Shown in pieces: positions 1 to 14,092 of a stretch of DNA of 64,000 nt. The translations under genes were made by a program, and so were the position numbers. Each line of letters opens with the position of its first letter. The first letter of the stretch is position 1. The stretch lies in the NCBI GenBank assembly GCA_022376465.1, contig JACDTU010000014.1:558001-622000 (forward strand), read 5' to 3'. The notes beneath the pieces were generated by a model that was given only the letters and a program-made list of their open reading frames with translations, ran no database searches and was not told the origin of the DNA. The stretch is from Cubamyces lactineus. Its lineage: Eukaryota > Basidiomycota > Agaricomycetes > Polyporales > Polyporaceae.

Positions 1-588
1 GCCGGGCATTCGTTCTCCCGTTACGATACCCTGTTCCGTATATGCTGAAGCTTCCGTCATCTGGTTACTGCAGGCAGGCTTCCGACTTCCTGCTAGGGGT
101 TCGAAGTCCACAAGGCCGCAATACCGCGGGGTTCCACGATCTGGCATGAGAGCCTGAGCCAGCTGATGATACCTCCACATGAGAGTCTCGGCACGTCGCT
201 CGCACGCCGGCAAGTTTGTGAGGGCAGCATCCGTATGCGTTTGCCGGAGAATAAACTATGAGTGATTTGAGGTGAGAGTCTGAGAGAGAAGCCCGACTGC
301 GACCTGGTGCGTACGAAAGTGGCATATTTCTCACATATATGTCGCGTCATGTGAAGCCAATAATATCCGCACGTTGCTGTGTACGATGGAAATTGTCCCG
401 CGAAACGACATGACACCTGTTTCAACGCAACTAGAATATACTATCATAGTTTGTATTGTACACCCCGTTAAGCAAACATGTTTGACCTCCACAACGAGCC
501 ATCGAGGCCGTTCCTCTCTGAAGTCCAAGAGGAGGCCGCTTGACCCGCCACTGAATTGATTCAGGATCAGTAGTGTCGAAGAGTCCAG
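1..588. other. gene-free left edge
   Basis: Only short overlapping open frames on both strands are visible, with no domain, signal peptide or clean splice pattern. It is the 3' flank of the minus-strand F-box gene and may contain the end of a gene outside the window. I see nothing I can name here. Confidence 0.4.
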
Positions 589-2670
589 TCAGACACGGTT
601 TTGCGCCTTCACTTTCCGAGCCCGTTCCTTACTTATGCGCGCAGACTGCTTGAGGAGCGCCCCGACCGTCCTCCAACGTACGTGGAACCGCCGAGCCATC
701 GACCAGCTCTCATCTTCCTTCACCCAACTCGGAGGCGCGACGAACCCGTCCGACTGCCCCTCGTCGTCCGAGGAGTCCCAACCGTCGTTGCCCACGTAGC
801 CCGCATCGAGCGCCTTCTCCTCGTCGCTCTGTAACGCCCACCAGCCCGAGTAGACGCAAGTAAGCTGTGGGAACATGATGGAGAGAAAATCGGCCACCCC
901 ATGCGGGTTCTGGATGGGCGACAGCCCGACGGAGAGCTTGTAGAGGTCGCGCGGGGGCGCGTTTTGTACAGGCCAGAAGAGCTCGCGCTCGTGCAGGATG
1001 TTCGAGTGGCGCGTCGCGTCGAGCTGGATGGACAGCGTTTCAATGTTCTCACATCGCCGGAGGAGGGGGAACAGTCCGTAGAGCGTCAAGCTAGGCTTAG
1101 GCAGGATCGTCCAGATGCGCTCGACGCGGTCGGGATACAGGGTATCGCTGGTAGCCTTGTCCCCACCGGCAGCATCTTCCATCTCTGAATCCGAGTCGTC
1201 GTCTGCTGAGTCGTAAGCCCGAGCCGACTTGTGGAACACGCCGCGTGGGTAACCGCCCGAGAGGTGGAGGTGGTACAAGGAATCCCAGGTGTTCGCGATA
1301 TTCTCGAACAGCTTGTCGTCTACGTCGAACGGCCACCGGATACGAAGGCTGAGGGTCGTGAGGTCTTCCAATTTGAACAGAGGCATGAGCGTCGCTTCGT
1401 TGATCGGCTTCGGTATTGCCGGTATAGCTGAGTATCCGTTGGTGTGAACCTCCTCGTCGAAGCTCACAGGCTCAAAGACATCTTCTACCCGGATATCGAT
1501 AGTGCCAAGCGAGATGCGACGAGCTTTGGATTTGACAATGGTGTGGAAGAGCGCGTCAATTTCGCCGCGCTGGACGGGGTTCGTCGTCTTGATTCTCAAG
1601 ATCATGAGCTCCGGAGTAGAGACTGGTGACAGAAGCAACGCGACCATCACGAGATTGGGCACGGTGAGGTTTGCCTCTATCAGTCGCATGAACGGCTTGT
1701 CGTTGTCTAGATAGCGCCTGGTGTCATGATGGTCCCAGTCACCGTGGTCCAATCTGCAGGTCAGATACTCGAGCAAGGGCAGCTCCGCGAGGTCTACCAT
1801 ACATGCCATAGGGAGTGGAGGCGTGATGACGAGCTCCGTGAGGTGGGCCAAGTGGCGGATTGACATTATGAGGATTCCCATGGACGATCTGATGTGGACG
1901 CATTCGATGTCGATTCGGAGGTATTGCAACCATGTCGCGGCCGCGACTTTGTCCGCGAACTTAATCAAGGCGTTCGTGCACCGCAGATTCTGGTGATCTT
2001 CTTTCCGACTATGCTGGTAGCAACTGGGCGCGTGTTTCGTGTTGACCTCCAGATCTACGTGACGCGTGTTGGGTCCTACGAGCAACGGCAGTGCACAACA
2101 GGGGAATTGTCGGTCGCTTGTCCGGAGGCATACCTTCTGCACCTTAGGAAAAAGTGAGAAAGTGCCGAGAGAATCGGCGAGGGCTTGATAGAAAGGACGT
2201 AAACCACTGAAGCCTCGGAGCTTTGACGGTAGAGGGATCAGTGCAGAACCCTGGTCTACGACCCTGACACGAGAGCTATAGATGAATAGCCGCTCCAAAA
2301 TCCTCATATCTCGAGCTAGACACGATGCCTAAGAGAAATATAGCTGTAAGAATCAATCAGGGGTATACTAGCGGGCACTTACAAAGGTACCGTCATCGAC
2401 GAGAGCATATTCTATCGGAATGTGACGACGTTGTTCACTATTGAATAGGATCCTAGGGAGGGTGTACAGTAAGAGCGCCGGATCAGGTAACGTCTTCCAT
2501 AGCGAATCCATAGCTGGTTGGGCAAAGCGCTTGCAGGTAAGCGCGACGGAGGCCACGGTGCTTGGCCCGGCGAAGATGTCGACATGACCGTCATCATCCT
2601 GGTCGAAGAGTAAATGATAGCAAATTCGTTCAATAATCCCTGGACTAAAGTGTTCGGAGAGGTTGCGCAT
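589..2670 (-). CDS. F-box domain protein with long C-terminal region
   Basis: Two exons, 2670..2383 and 2328..589, with a 54-nt GTAAGT...TTAG intron between them in phase 0, give 675 aa. The N-terminal 50-60 residues read as an F-box (IIERICYHLLF, then SVALTCKRFAQPAMDSLW), the module that binds Skp1 in SCF ubiquitin ligases. The rest is a leucine-rich, LRR-like solenoid ending in an acidic stretch and a basic tail. The frame is open upstream of 2670 but has no in-frame ATG there, and a TATATAA sits about 70 bp upstream, so I start at ATG 2670. Basidiomycetes carry many such F-box proteins with unknown substrates. The family call is secure; the substrate cannot be inferred. Confidence 0.85.
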
Positions 2671-2739
2671 TGCGAATGGCGTGTGGCTCAAGCTGCAGAG
2701 GTGGGTGGGTGTGCTCTTGGTTGTCGCCAACTCACATGT

Positions 2740-2746
2740 TTATATA
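2740..2746 (-). promoter_or_regulatory. TATA box of the F-box gene
   Basis: TATATAA on the minus strand about 70 bp upstream of the chosen ATG. It also argues against extending the first exon further upstream. Confidence 0.45.
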
Positions 2747-3376
2747 CGGCGGAGAGGTCGACAATGTTGAAGGTTTCCCGCCTTTGGGAGTCAGCAGAAG
2801 ACACGCAGTAGCAACGAGTGCACAATGCCATGAAAGGCGTGCGTTGTGGTTGAAGAATAACAAGAATCCCGTGAAGAACTGCAGTGGCACAAACTTGCAA
2901 AGGGCAACGCACAGTGACCTCAGCCACAGAGGCTCCGTGATGTGACGTGGAGCGCGTGAACGTGACCGATCGTGTCGTGCAACTACGTCAGTGGACCGGA
3001 GACGGCGCTCAGGCTTGTCTTCCGTCGCTGAGGGACTCGGATAGACTAGTACTTGTTCTTCCTTTGTCCGCAACGGTCACTTGTTGTGAACTTGTGGGTC
3101 CACCTAATTGCCTCTCGGTAACCTGCGTACAACTGGTCAGATGTGCTGTAAGAACGGATCGGTAGGGATCTCGCAGGTCACGTTAGGCTGTCGCATCAAC
3201 ATTCAAGGGCTCGGTAGTCAGAGTGCTCCATCGCTAGCTTCGCAGCACTTTAAGCGGTATATAACATGTTTCGCCAACTTCACGCCTACCAACTTCCCTC
3301 CTCCCCCTCACGACGACCTCCTTGAGGTCTGTTCGAATTCCCTCAGCCCTCCTCTTTACACACGCTTTCCTCCAAT
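2747..3376. promoter_or_regulatory. divergent promoter region
   Basis: Shared upstream region of the minus-strand F-box gene and the plus-strand protease. On the protease side TATATAA lies at 3258-3264, about 113 bp before the ATG, followed by a pyrimidine-rich leader. No coding signal is seen. Confidence 0.5.
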
Positions 3377-4977
3377 ATGTTCTGCAAAGCCACGCTCATT
3401 ACCACTGTCGCTCTCGCACTCCTTTCTACTGCTACACCCATCACCCGCGATGAACCTTCTGTTACGACCTCCACCAGCATCCGTGTCCCACTTCACAAGC
3501 GTGGCTCGTTGAGGAACGCAGACGGCATCTTCAACCACGACAAAGCCATCCGCGAGCTCGTGAAGCTCAAGAAGTAATAGCTCGTCTGTTCCTCGTACAC
3601 GCCAGATTCAATACTGATGTCATTTGGCCCTTGCACAGCAAACACCGCCAGAACTTGATCAACCTCGAGCGCAACGTCGGCCGGGACGCGTTCCCGTTGG
3701 GCGTTGAGATCAAGGCTCTCGCGACCCTGCCTGCGCATCTGCTCGGCAATGGCAAGCGCGGCGCTGTGCCCCTCACAGACCAACAAGACGACCTCGAGTG
3801 GACAGGCCCGATCACCATTGGGACTCCCGGTCAGAACTTTACCATCGATTTCGACACAGGCTCCTCCGACCTCTGGGTCCCCGTCGCGTCTTGCAGCTCT
3901 TGCAAGAACCATACCCTCTTCGACCCCGCGAAGTCTTCGACTAGCCATAAAGTCAACGGGACCTTCTCCATCCAGTACGGTGATGGCTCTTCTGCCTCCG
4001 GCGATCGCCAGAGCGATACAGGTGGGTGACGAAGACTGCAGAGGCAGCATCATACATCCTCACTGACGCTTCACCCTTCCAGTGACCGTCGGAGGTGTGG
4101 CCGCTAAAGGCCAGATCTTTGCCGCCGTGTCCAAGGAGTCATCTGCGTTCACGGACGATCCTTCAGATGGCGTACTCGGCCTCGGCTTCCCAGCACTCTC
4201 CAACCTCAACACCGTAAGTTCTCCCTCTCCTCGACAACTTCTTGAACGAGAATAACCTGGCGCCCCTTAGAAACCCTTCTTCTTCACCGCCCTCGAGCAG
4301 GGCGCCGCGCCTGAAGGCTCTTTCGCCTTCAAGCTCGACCAGTCCGGCTCGGAGCTCTTCATCGGCGGCACGAACCCCTCCCTCTACACGGGCGATATCG
4401 AGTACCACAACCTCACCTCGACCATGTCCGGCTTCTGGCAGATCGGCGGCGCGTCCGTCGCTGTGCAGGGCAAACAGGTCGTCTCTGGGTTCGAGACGAT
4501 CATCGACTCGGGCAGCACGATCATGACGGCGCCGCCTGCTGCCGCCGCGGCGTTCTGGGGGAGCGTGAAGGGCGCGAAGATGTTCGATAAGGACGAGGGC
4601 CTCTGGTCCGTCCCGTGCGACTCGTTTCCCGAGGTCGCGTTCAGCTGGGGCGGCAAGACGTGGACTATCAGTCCCGAAGAGTACGTTCCTGTGTTTGCAG
4701 ACGTCTTGTTGCGCGGTAGCTGACATAGCGGGATGTAGCTTCAACGCGGGCCAGACCGAGAACGGTTCCAAGGACTGCGTCGGTGCTCTCGCCGGCAGCG
4801 ACCTCGGATTTGGCAACTCGACTTGGCTTCTTGGCGACACGTAAGCCGTTTTGTAGCTCCCGATCAGAGGAGCGTCTAGTCTGACATGGTTCGCGCCGTC
4901 TTTTCAGTTTCATGAAGAGCGTGTACACCGTCTTCTCTGTCGACAAGAAGGCGGTCGGGTTCGCCCAGCTCGCGTAG
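3377..4977 (+). CDS. secreted pepsin-type aspartic protease (A1 family)
   Basis: Six exons: 3377-3573, 3639-4021, 4083-4213, 4271-4680, 4739-4840 and 4908-4977, all phases consistent, give 430 aa. Residues 1 to about 20 form a signal peptide and are followed by a propeptide of about 85 residues; a Lys-Arg at 105-106 could be a Kex2 site. Both catalytic motifs are present: FDTGSS with Asp138 and IIDSGS with Asp316. A flap-type YGDGS lies between them. The C-terminus shows WLLGDT and VGFAQLA, typical of A1 proteases. It is predicted to be an extracellular endopeptidase of the polyporopepsin/saccharopepsin kind. It converges on the glucoamylase gene, but I see no shared control. Confidence 0.93.
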
Positions 4978-5368
4978 ATGCTCGCATACCCCCCAGAATG
5001 TGATACCACCATACCACTGCTGTCGTATGACTACTGTTCGACCTCTCGGCTCGACCACACAGGAAGTGAACATGTGGCATAGACCTGCATGCTTGCAGCT
5101 AGCAATGCGGTGTGTGGACGAAGCTGTATCCCCCGCAGCCCTCGTCCAATTCAATCGCCTACACCGCATGCCCTGTCGGCAATCTTGTCTAGACTCGCAG
5201 CAGACCACACAATCAAGGCAAGCAGGAATACAACCGAGTTGAACAATATCGAATATATTACATAGCAGCAGCAGTCAAAGAATGAAGAGAGTGTTGATAG
5301 ACTGTCGGACTGTGACCGGCCCTCCCGAATTTTCGCCGCGTAGAAAGCGTGTTGCCAATGCGAGATGC
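4978..5368. other. convergent intergenic region
   Basis: The 3' flanks of the protease (+) and the glucoamylase (-) meet here. It probably holds both polyadenylation regions. No further gene is visible. Confidence 0.5.
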
Positions 5369-7552
<2,184 letters not shown>

Positions 7553-7664
7553 GTTCGTGCGACGGTCAGAGGCGGGTGCCTATACGACGCAGAGAACGCG
7601 AAAGCTGAGAGACTGACGAGGACGTCGCAGAGGACGCTGCAGGACGAGCTCGCGACCGCGAGTG

Positions 7665-7672
7665 TATTTATA
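7665..7672 (-). promoter_or_regulatory. TATA box of the glucoamylase gene
   Basis: TATAAATA on the minus strand about 115 bp upstream of the ATG, a normal fungal spacing. Confidence 0.55.
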
Positions 7673-9784
7673 CTGTCGAACGTGCCCTCCCAGTCTGCGG
7701 ACGACGGTTGGCACCGAACGCGGGCTGGGTATGACGAAAAGCGTGCATATGGGCGGGTGAGGTCAGGCGGTCAGCATGGAAGATGGGTAGCATGCGCCGT
7801 GGGTGATACCATCCGAGCCTCCGTCGCTACCGAAGTGATGCTGTCGGCCGTGAATTGTTCGGAAGAGCAGACAGCTCAGGAAAGCAGCAGCGGAGATCAG
7901 AAAGCTCCGCATCGATTTACATGCAAAACCGTTCTTCAAGTGCGCGAGTTACAGTGGAAGGGAGGACGAGAATAGGATGCCGGTGCGGGTTTGAGGACAC
8001 CGTGACTGGATGATGACAGTGGTTGACGCGCACCGAGCACTCCAATGACCACAATCTGCCACTTGCCACCTTGAATGACTGTTTCGCCTCCTTGCACACG
8101 CCGCGCGCAAATCCCGACGATGCAAGAGCATGCATCTAAATATCGACCAAGGTATCCAAAAACGCCGCTGAGAGACTCCCCAGATACGAAACTCGACTTT
8201 GCAAAGAGGCAAACACATGCCAACCTCGCCGCCTATGCACCCCACGGGGCCCCACTGCGCCATGCGATCGGCGGCACCGCTCTCCCCATGCCAGACACCA
8301 AGAGCACACACGCCGCCGGCTTCCAACCATCCAAACCACTGATCCGTCAAGTCCGCCTCAGATTCTCGCCACGATCGCCCATCCGAGCCATCCACGCCCA
8401 ATTCACAAGCCCAACTTCCGGATAAAGTGCGCGATTGATGCATGTCAAACCTCCAGACTCCCAGGGCGGGGAGATGAGGTTCCTGGACTGAGGACGCTTT
8501 CTCGCTCGGAGTGAGCACTCCGAAGCCGCGCGACCTGAAGCTTGGAGTTCTAGTCCGCGGGGGCTGTTGCACCATCGGCAGCGACGAGCGGGCTGCTTCT
8601 AGCTCAGACGACATCGGACCTGTCTGTTCAATTCGTTCTCGAACGCTGCCCGGGCTGCCCGCAGCTGTCAGACGAGCTTACTGGGTGCGCTCGGTCGCAG
8701 GGAATCATTAATCATTCTTAGAGATTCTCAGGCATATTGTCTCCTGACGAGGGGACGATCATCGCCTGTGAGACGACGAGTCCGCGGAAAGATAGCTATC
8801 GTAGAGCCTCGAACGACATTTCTTGGATGAGGACAGAGAGAATGTGCGCGCGGGTGCAGTTCGGATCGAGCACCCACAGCTCTGACGCGTGATGCAAAAG
8901 GCAAGTCCAGTGGTCGAGCGTACTCTTGCATTCTGCTGCACCATTCACTCGTCAGGTATGTACTTGATATGCGACACGCTGCCTTGGGAATTCTGAGAGC
9001 GAGCTCCTGCATAGGCTTCTAAACAGACAGCGAGAAGCACTTCGAGGCGTTCTGGAGGTGGCCAGACATCTATGCAAACACCCTCAAGTTTTCACGGTGG
9101 GTGTTCCCTATGAAGCAACTCTTCGTCAGCGCAGATCATCACCGACAACATACTGCATCTTCTCACCGCTCCAATCTTCGCCGTATGTGCGCGAACACTC
9201 GAATGTGCGACTGAACGCATCAGTCAATTGACCAACGTATCAACCACACCGCCGGTACCCACCCGCAGCGCACAATCAGAAAATCCACACGACCTTCGGG
9301 CGATGGGCTGGACACCTTGGACGGATAGAAGATCACGAACGGATAGGACGGGCCCCCCGCCGAGTGAAATTTGCTCGAAGAGGAGCTGCCACTCGCTACG
9401 CACGCCCAAAACGTCCAAAATTCACAACGTCGGGGCGCATGACTTGGCTATCGGACACAGCTGGATAGGTACAGTGACAACACATATACACAGTGGGAGC
9501 ACACAATGGGCGGCGACAGCAGGGGACGGAACGCACAAGGCCGAGGGCAGAAGGATGAAGGATGAAGGCGGCGGGCTTAAAGGGGGAGGGGTGTCAACAT
9601 CGATCGTCCGGGCGCGATGAAAAAGGAAAGACAACGGTGGAAAAGAAAGAACGCGAGCAAGCACGCAAGCAAGCAACCTGGGCGACACGCCGCCGTCAAA
9701 GGCCGACGACCACGGATGAGCATACGCTTTCCAACGTCAGCTGTACCGACTCACCGAAAAGCCTCATCGACCGGAGGGAACTGC
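7673..9784. other. long intergenic region
   Basis: About 2.1 kb between the glucoamylase promoter and the 3' end of the next minus-strand gene. Several frames stay open over 200 codons on both strands (for example 7949-8614 minus), but they overlap, lack known motifs and have no convincing introns. I call no gene. Distal control sites for the glucoamylase could lie here. Confidence 0.4.
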
Positions 9785-11038
9785 TTACGAGCTCCTAGTC
9801 TCCGGACCACGGCCCTCGCCCTCCTCCAGTCGCGCTAACGTCTCCTCCAAGCGCAACGCCCTGTCCGCGTCGCAGATTTCCTCCCACTCCGGGTCGACGC
9901 TCATGTAGCTCTTCGGCCGGTCCTCCTCGTCCGCGCCATTGCCCGCACGCCGGGCATCGAGCCAGCTCTGGCGACTTGCACGGGTCGCAGCGGATGCGGC
10001 ACTCGCACTCGACCGTGGCCGCTGTGACCGCAGCGCGTCGCTCATAAATCCGGCGAGCAGGAGCGTGCTCCCGCGCGTGTTGCCATACGCAGGTGGAGGT
10101 GGAATGGCGATGATGTTGTCTTCGACGTCTCCGGTACCGACGCCGCTCTGAGCGAGTGCAGCAGCGTAAGTAGGGAGTGGTGGCCGGTTCCATGGCGCGA
10201 ACGCCATCGCAGTCGACGTTTCTTGTGATGGGCGCGAGCTGCGGGGGAGGATCTCGCCGGGGTGCACATATGCGTAGCGCTCCGCTCGCAGCCGGAAGAC
10301 GGAGCGTTCGACAAAGATGAGCTCTGCGAGGCAAGTGATGCCAAACGCTACATGCACGAAGATCTGCGACGAGACCTGGCTCAACGCTGAGTTGCCATTG
10401 TCCGTACCCGTCCCAGGATCCGTGCTCGTGTTCGAAGAAGGATCAGGTGGACTCGGAGGGGACGAACGGGAGTTTTGCATGTGTTGGATGAGGATGACCC
10501 AGCCTGCAATTGTGCCGCCGAACAAGCAGAGCTGGAAGATGAGGACGGCGAGGGAGGTTGCGCGGAGGCCGGCGATGGTAGGGACGCGCTTCGGCTTCAG
10601 GAATGAGATCAGGCTGCGCTTGCCGGTGGTATCGGTCGACCCGTTTGGTGAGGGTGAGCGCGGCGGGTCGCCTGCGGACGAGTTCGTCCCCGCCGCTGCT
10701 CCGTTGGGAGCTGAAGCAGAAGGCGGGGCGTCTCTGTCTGCGGGATGCCGGGAAGGAAGAGAGGTGGCAGAAGCACTCGCCTGGGCTGAGACGTCCCCAC
10801 GGTCGTGGAGGCCCTCAACGAAGCCTATCTCTCCGCGTTTTCGCGGCAGCGGACCTGCCTGCGGCCTGGGAGGTTCGTCCGCCGCCTCCGCCGCGGAAGA
10901 AGACGCGGGTTGGCAGAGCGCCTCTGCCTGTGCGGGTGCAGCTGTTTGTGAGGGCGATGACACAGTCACTGTCGGGGATGTCGTCTCGGCCAGCGGGAGG
11001 GGGGTGGCTTGGGTAGACTGGGAGACGCTCGACGCCAT
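9785..11038 (-). CDS. two-helix membrane protein, unknown function
   Basis: Single exon, 417 aa. Residues 1 to about 150 are low-complexity Ser/Pro/Ala/Thr and probably disordered. Two hydrophobic stretches follow, at about 162-184 (TSLAVLIFQLCLFGGTIAGW) and about 224-244 (QIFVHVAFGITCLAELIFV), joined by a Ser/Pro/Asp-rich loop. The C-terminal half is hydrophilic, with an APWNRPPLPTY patch and an acidic, Glu-rich end. The layout suggests a two-pass membrane protein with long cytosolic tails. I do not recognise a named domain. Confidence 0.7.
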   Translation of the reverse strand: MASSVSQSTQATPLPLAETTSPTVTVSSPSQTAAPAQAEALCQPASSSAAEAADEPPRPQAGPLPRKRGEIGFVEGLHDRGDVSAQASASATSLPSRHPADRDAPPSASAPNGAAAGTNSSAGDPPRSPSPNGSTDTTGKRSLISFLKPKRVPTIAGLRATSLAVLIFQLCLFGGTIAGWVILIQHMQNSRSSPPSPPDPSSNTSTDPGTGTDNGNSALSQVSSQIFVHVAFGITCLAELIFVERSVFRLRAERYAYVHPGEILPRSSRPSQETSTAMAFAPWNRPPLPTYAAALAQSGVGTGDVEDNIIAIPPPPAYGNTRGSTLLLAGFMSDALRSQRPRSSASAASAATRASRQSWLDARRAGNGADEEDRPKSYMSVDPEWEEICDADRALRLEETLARLEEGEGRGPETRSS

Positions 11039-11480
11039 AGCCTATTCCGGGGAGAATGAGCGGGAGGTATGCTTGCGTCTGGCACTGCCGACACAGCAGC
11101 CTGCAAAGAAAGAGGGCTGGCGAGAAGTAATTAAGGGATAAGCGAGGCGAGCGGGAGAGAATGGAGGAAGAGAAAGAGAGCGGGAAGTGGGAGAGGGTGG
11201 TTGTGAGGCATGGTTGTCCGACGAATTGATGAATCAGGGACGCGGGGTGGTTGACTGGATAAGGACTGGATGCTCAGCCGGGCGTAACCACGCTCTCTCC
11301 TGTGCCTTGCTATCTATGTCCTGATTGGTCAGCTCTTCCCATTGGCTCGCACTCGGCTGAGCGCTGGCGTCTCGTAGCCTCAGGTCGATATCGACTTCCT
11401 TGATTACAGTACAACTACATATGCCTACAACCCGTACAGAATCTAAGCAGATGAGCTCCAGTATCGTCCGTTCATTTACC
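11039..11480. other. intergenic region
   Basis: Promoter of the two-helix protein and 3' flank of the URC1-like gene, both on the minus strand. It is purine-rich near 11140-11200. No gene is seen. Confidence 0.45.
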
Positions 11481-13584
11481 TCAGTGCTCCGTCTCTTCCC
11501 ACGTTCGTCCCACCGTCTTCACCAGGTCCGCCTCGGTCAGCTTCTTCGTCGCCGAGAAGTAGCCCGCAGCAATCTTCGCGTCGATTTCGACACGCGAATC
11601 AGGCGGCAGCAGGTGCTCTGCAGCGCGCACTGTCAGCATTTGTACTCTCAGACAAGACAGCACTGCTGCGACGTACCGGGGATGTCGTAGCGCTTGTGTA
11701 TGGGAATACCCGACTGCACGATGGCGTTGTATTTCCTGCAGACAACGATCAGCCTCCGGTGATCTTCATCACAGCGAGTAGACAATACGTACATATCACT
11801 CATAGAGACCATGTTGTCGATCTTCTTGATCCCGAGCCAGTGCAGCACGTCGGGCATGAGCGCCTGGAACCGCATGTCCTTTACTCCTGCGATGAGCTCT
11901 GTCGCCTTGAAGTACTTGTCCGCAGAGTCGCCACCGCGCTTCCGGAGGTTGTACACGAGGTACCTATGCAATCATCTGTTAATTTGACGTGGTTCTAAGA
12001 CGTTGTCGATCATGAACGCACTTCGTGACTTCTCCGAGTGCGCGGCCTTCCTTGCGGAAGTATACGACGAGACCGACTCCACCACGCTGCGCCCCACGGA
12101 TACACTCCTCAATTGCGTAGGTCAGGTAGGGTTTGCATGTGCAGATATCCGAGCCAAACACGTCGGAGCCGTTGCCTGCAAATACGGTTGAGACATGATG
12201 GACACTCGCAATCGAGATAGCGTCGTACATTCGTCGTGAACACGAAGGGTCAGTTCCTTCGTCTCGTCTGAGAGGTAGGCAGGGTTGCCGACTGGTAGAT
12301 CCGTTAGTTAGGGCCTGACTGTGATGTGTTAGAGCTATCTTACATATGTATGCTGTCAGGTTGCCGATTGGAGGCAGGAACACCTTAATGTCCGGACGCG
12401 TGACGAGTTCAGGGTACATTCCTCCTGTGTCCTCGAAGAGTGCACGGCGGAGCAGGCCTTCGGAGCTACGCCAGAAACTCAGCAGGCAGCAGTGGAATCT
12501 TCAGGACAAAGACTCACATGCCGAACCGCTCCGCCACACCAGGGAGGTACCACACTGGCTCGACAGCGGCCTTGCTGATACTAATCTCTACCCCAGGATC
12601 GTCCGTGCTCTGCGTCCCGTCCGCATTCACGAGCGGCTGGCTCTTGAGCAAGATCTTCCCATCGACCTGGAGCGAGCCCTTCCTCACGGCCTCGTCGATC
12701 TCCGACAGCTTCATATGCGCACGCGTGACCGCAATGCTCGGGCGCACGTCCAGTCCGAGCTCCTCGAGCTCGCGCCGGTACACCTGCGGCACCAAATGGC
12801 CCCACGGGTCGAACGAGACGATCTTGGACGGGTCCGCCCACGCGGGCTGCGGCGGGATCGGGACGGCCGGCTCCGTCTTGGAGTAGTCCGGCTTGTGCGA
12901 CGGGTCGAGCGTGCCCATCGCGATGGCCAGCGCGCGGTAGATCGAGTACGAGCCCGAGTGCGCGCCGATCGCGTTCCGCTGCTTGATGGACGACGGGAGG
13001 CGCGAGCAGATGACGGGCCCGCGCGTGGCGGCGTCGGCCGCGCCCCACTTGAGGGGATAAGGCTTGATACCGTGCTGGTCGGGGTAGGCTGCAGGGGGCG
13101 CGAGAAGACGCGGTCAGAGGCGCGCTCGCGATGGCTCGCGCGTCATGCGGACGGATCATCACGTACTGGTGAGCATCACCCTGGATGGATATAGCAGGCG
13201 CTCCCTCTCCCGGTCCTTGTCCTTGTCATGGTGCACGATGGTGGTGACGGTGGGCGAGGTCGAGGGCGAGATGAGCGTGTTGTGCGGGGCGGCCGTCGGC
13301 GCTTCCGTCGACATTATCGCGTCGGCTGCGGCCGTGGCCGCGCCTTGCCGCCCAGGAATAGCTATGGGCGTGCCACTGCCCGTCGTCGACGACGACGGCG
13401 CGTCCGACGTGCGCGATGCCGTCAGTACATCGAGCTATCACGCGCATACATCATCTCAGAGACATCCAGATCCTCGATGTGCCCGCGCGTTGCGTACCTT
13501 GGCCTGGAGAGTCTGCTGCGAGACCTGGAGGGCCTCGAGCTGGGTGAGGATCTGGGTGAGGACAGCGTCTGAGACGGCGGACAT
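11481..13584 (-). CDS. URC1: URC1-type GTP cyclohydrolase II-like protein (uracil catabolism)
   Basis: Nine exons: 13584-13498, 13434-13167, 13088-12518, 12477-12344, 12291-12229, 12175-12022, 11963-11793, 11735-11677 and 11617-11481, giving 547 aa. The C-terminal half is GTP cyclohydrolase II-like. Cys375, Cys386 and Cys388 keep the spacing of the zinc ligands in bacterial RibA, but the usual RCDCG is ICTCK. The active-site RxEGRGxGL appears as RKEGRALGE. These changes, the long N-terminal domain (PYPLKWGAADAATRGP, FDPWGHLVPQVYRRELEELG) and the overall length fit Urc1, which in yeasts is needed to use uracil as a nitrogen source, rather than riboflavin-pathway Rib1. A TATATAA lies about 50 bp upstream of the ATG. 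The family call is strong; the pathway role is by homology. Confidence 0.88.
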
Positions 13585-13631
13585 GGCTGGCAGACGAAAG
13601 AGTCAGAAAGACGACGAGGTCGCGGTCGACG

Positions 13632-13638
13632 TTATATA
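13632..13638 (-). promoter_or_regulatory. TATA box of the URC1-like gene
   Basis: TATATAA on the minus strand about 50 bp before the start codon. Confidence 0.45.
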
Positions 13639-14092
13639 CGCGCACACGCCCTATCGGCAAGGCGGTGGCATGCGGACGAGTGTAGGACGGTTGAGGAGTC
13701 TCCCTATCTCACCTGACCGTCCGGGCTATCGGCGAGCCTTTCCGTGTCCCGGAGGGTGCACGTAACTCAGCCACCGTATCTGAAACGCGGGCATATATTC
13801 ACCAATCTGGCGATGGTACACGTACAACGCACTGCGACTCTATTGCACGGTTGAGAATAACATGTAGGTAACAAGGAACAGATTTGGAGGAGGCGAAAGA
13901 GCGACTGGGACAGCAGTTGCATACTGATAAACATGCAGACAGGAGGCGGTGATAACGAAACGAGCGTAGTGATATCGACGCGCGACGCCACATCAGCGTC
14001 GGCGAACATGCAATAACAAAGAGCAGCTTATCAAACGCGAGGAACTTGAAGATCGACAACGAAGACGAGGGACGAAGAAAGGCGAATATCTT
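13639..14092. other. intergenic region
   Basis: Upstream region of the URC1-like gene and 3' flank of the Cys-rich protein gene. No coding signal. Confidence 0.4.

Noticed and set aside
7949..8614. A 221-codon minus-strand frame
   Set aside because: No domain, odd Trp/Arg-rich composition, and competing frames on the opposite strand.
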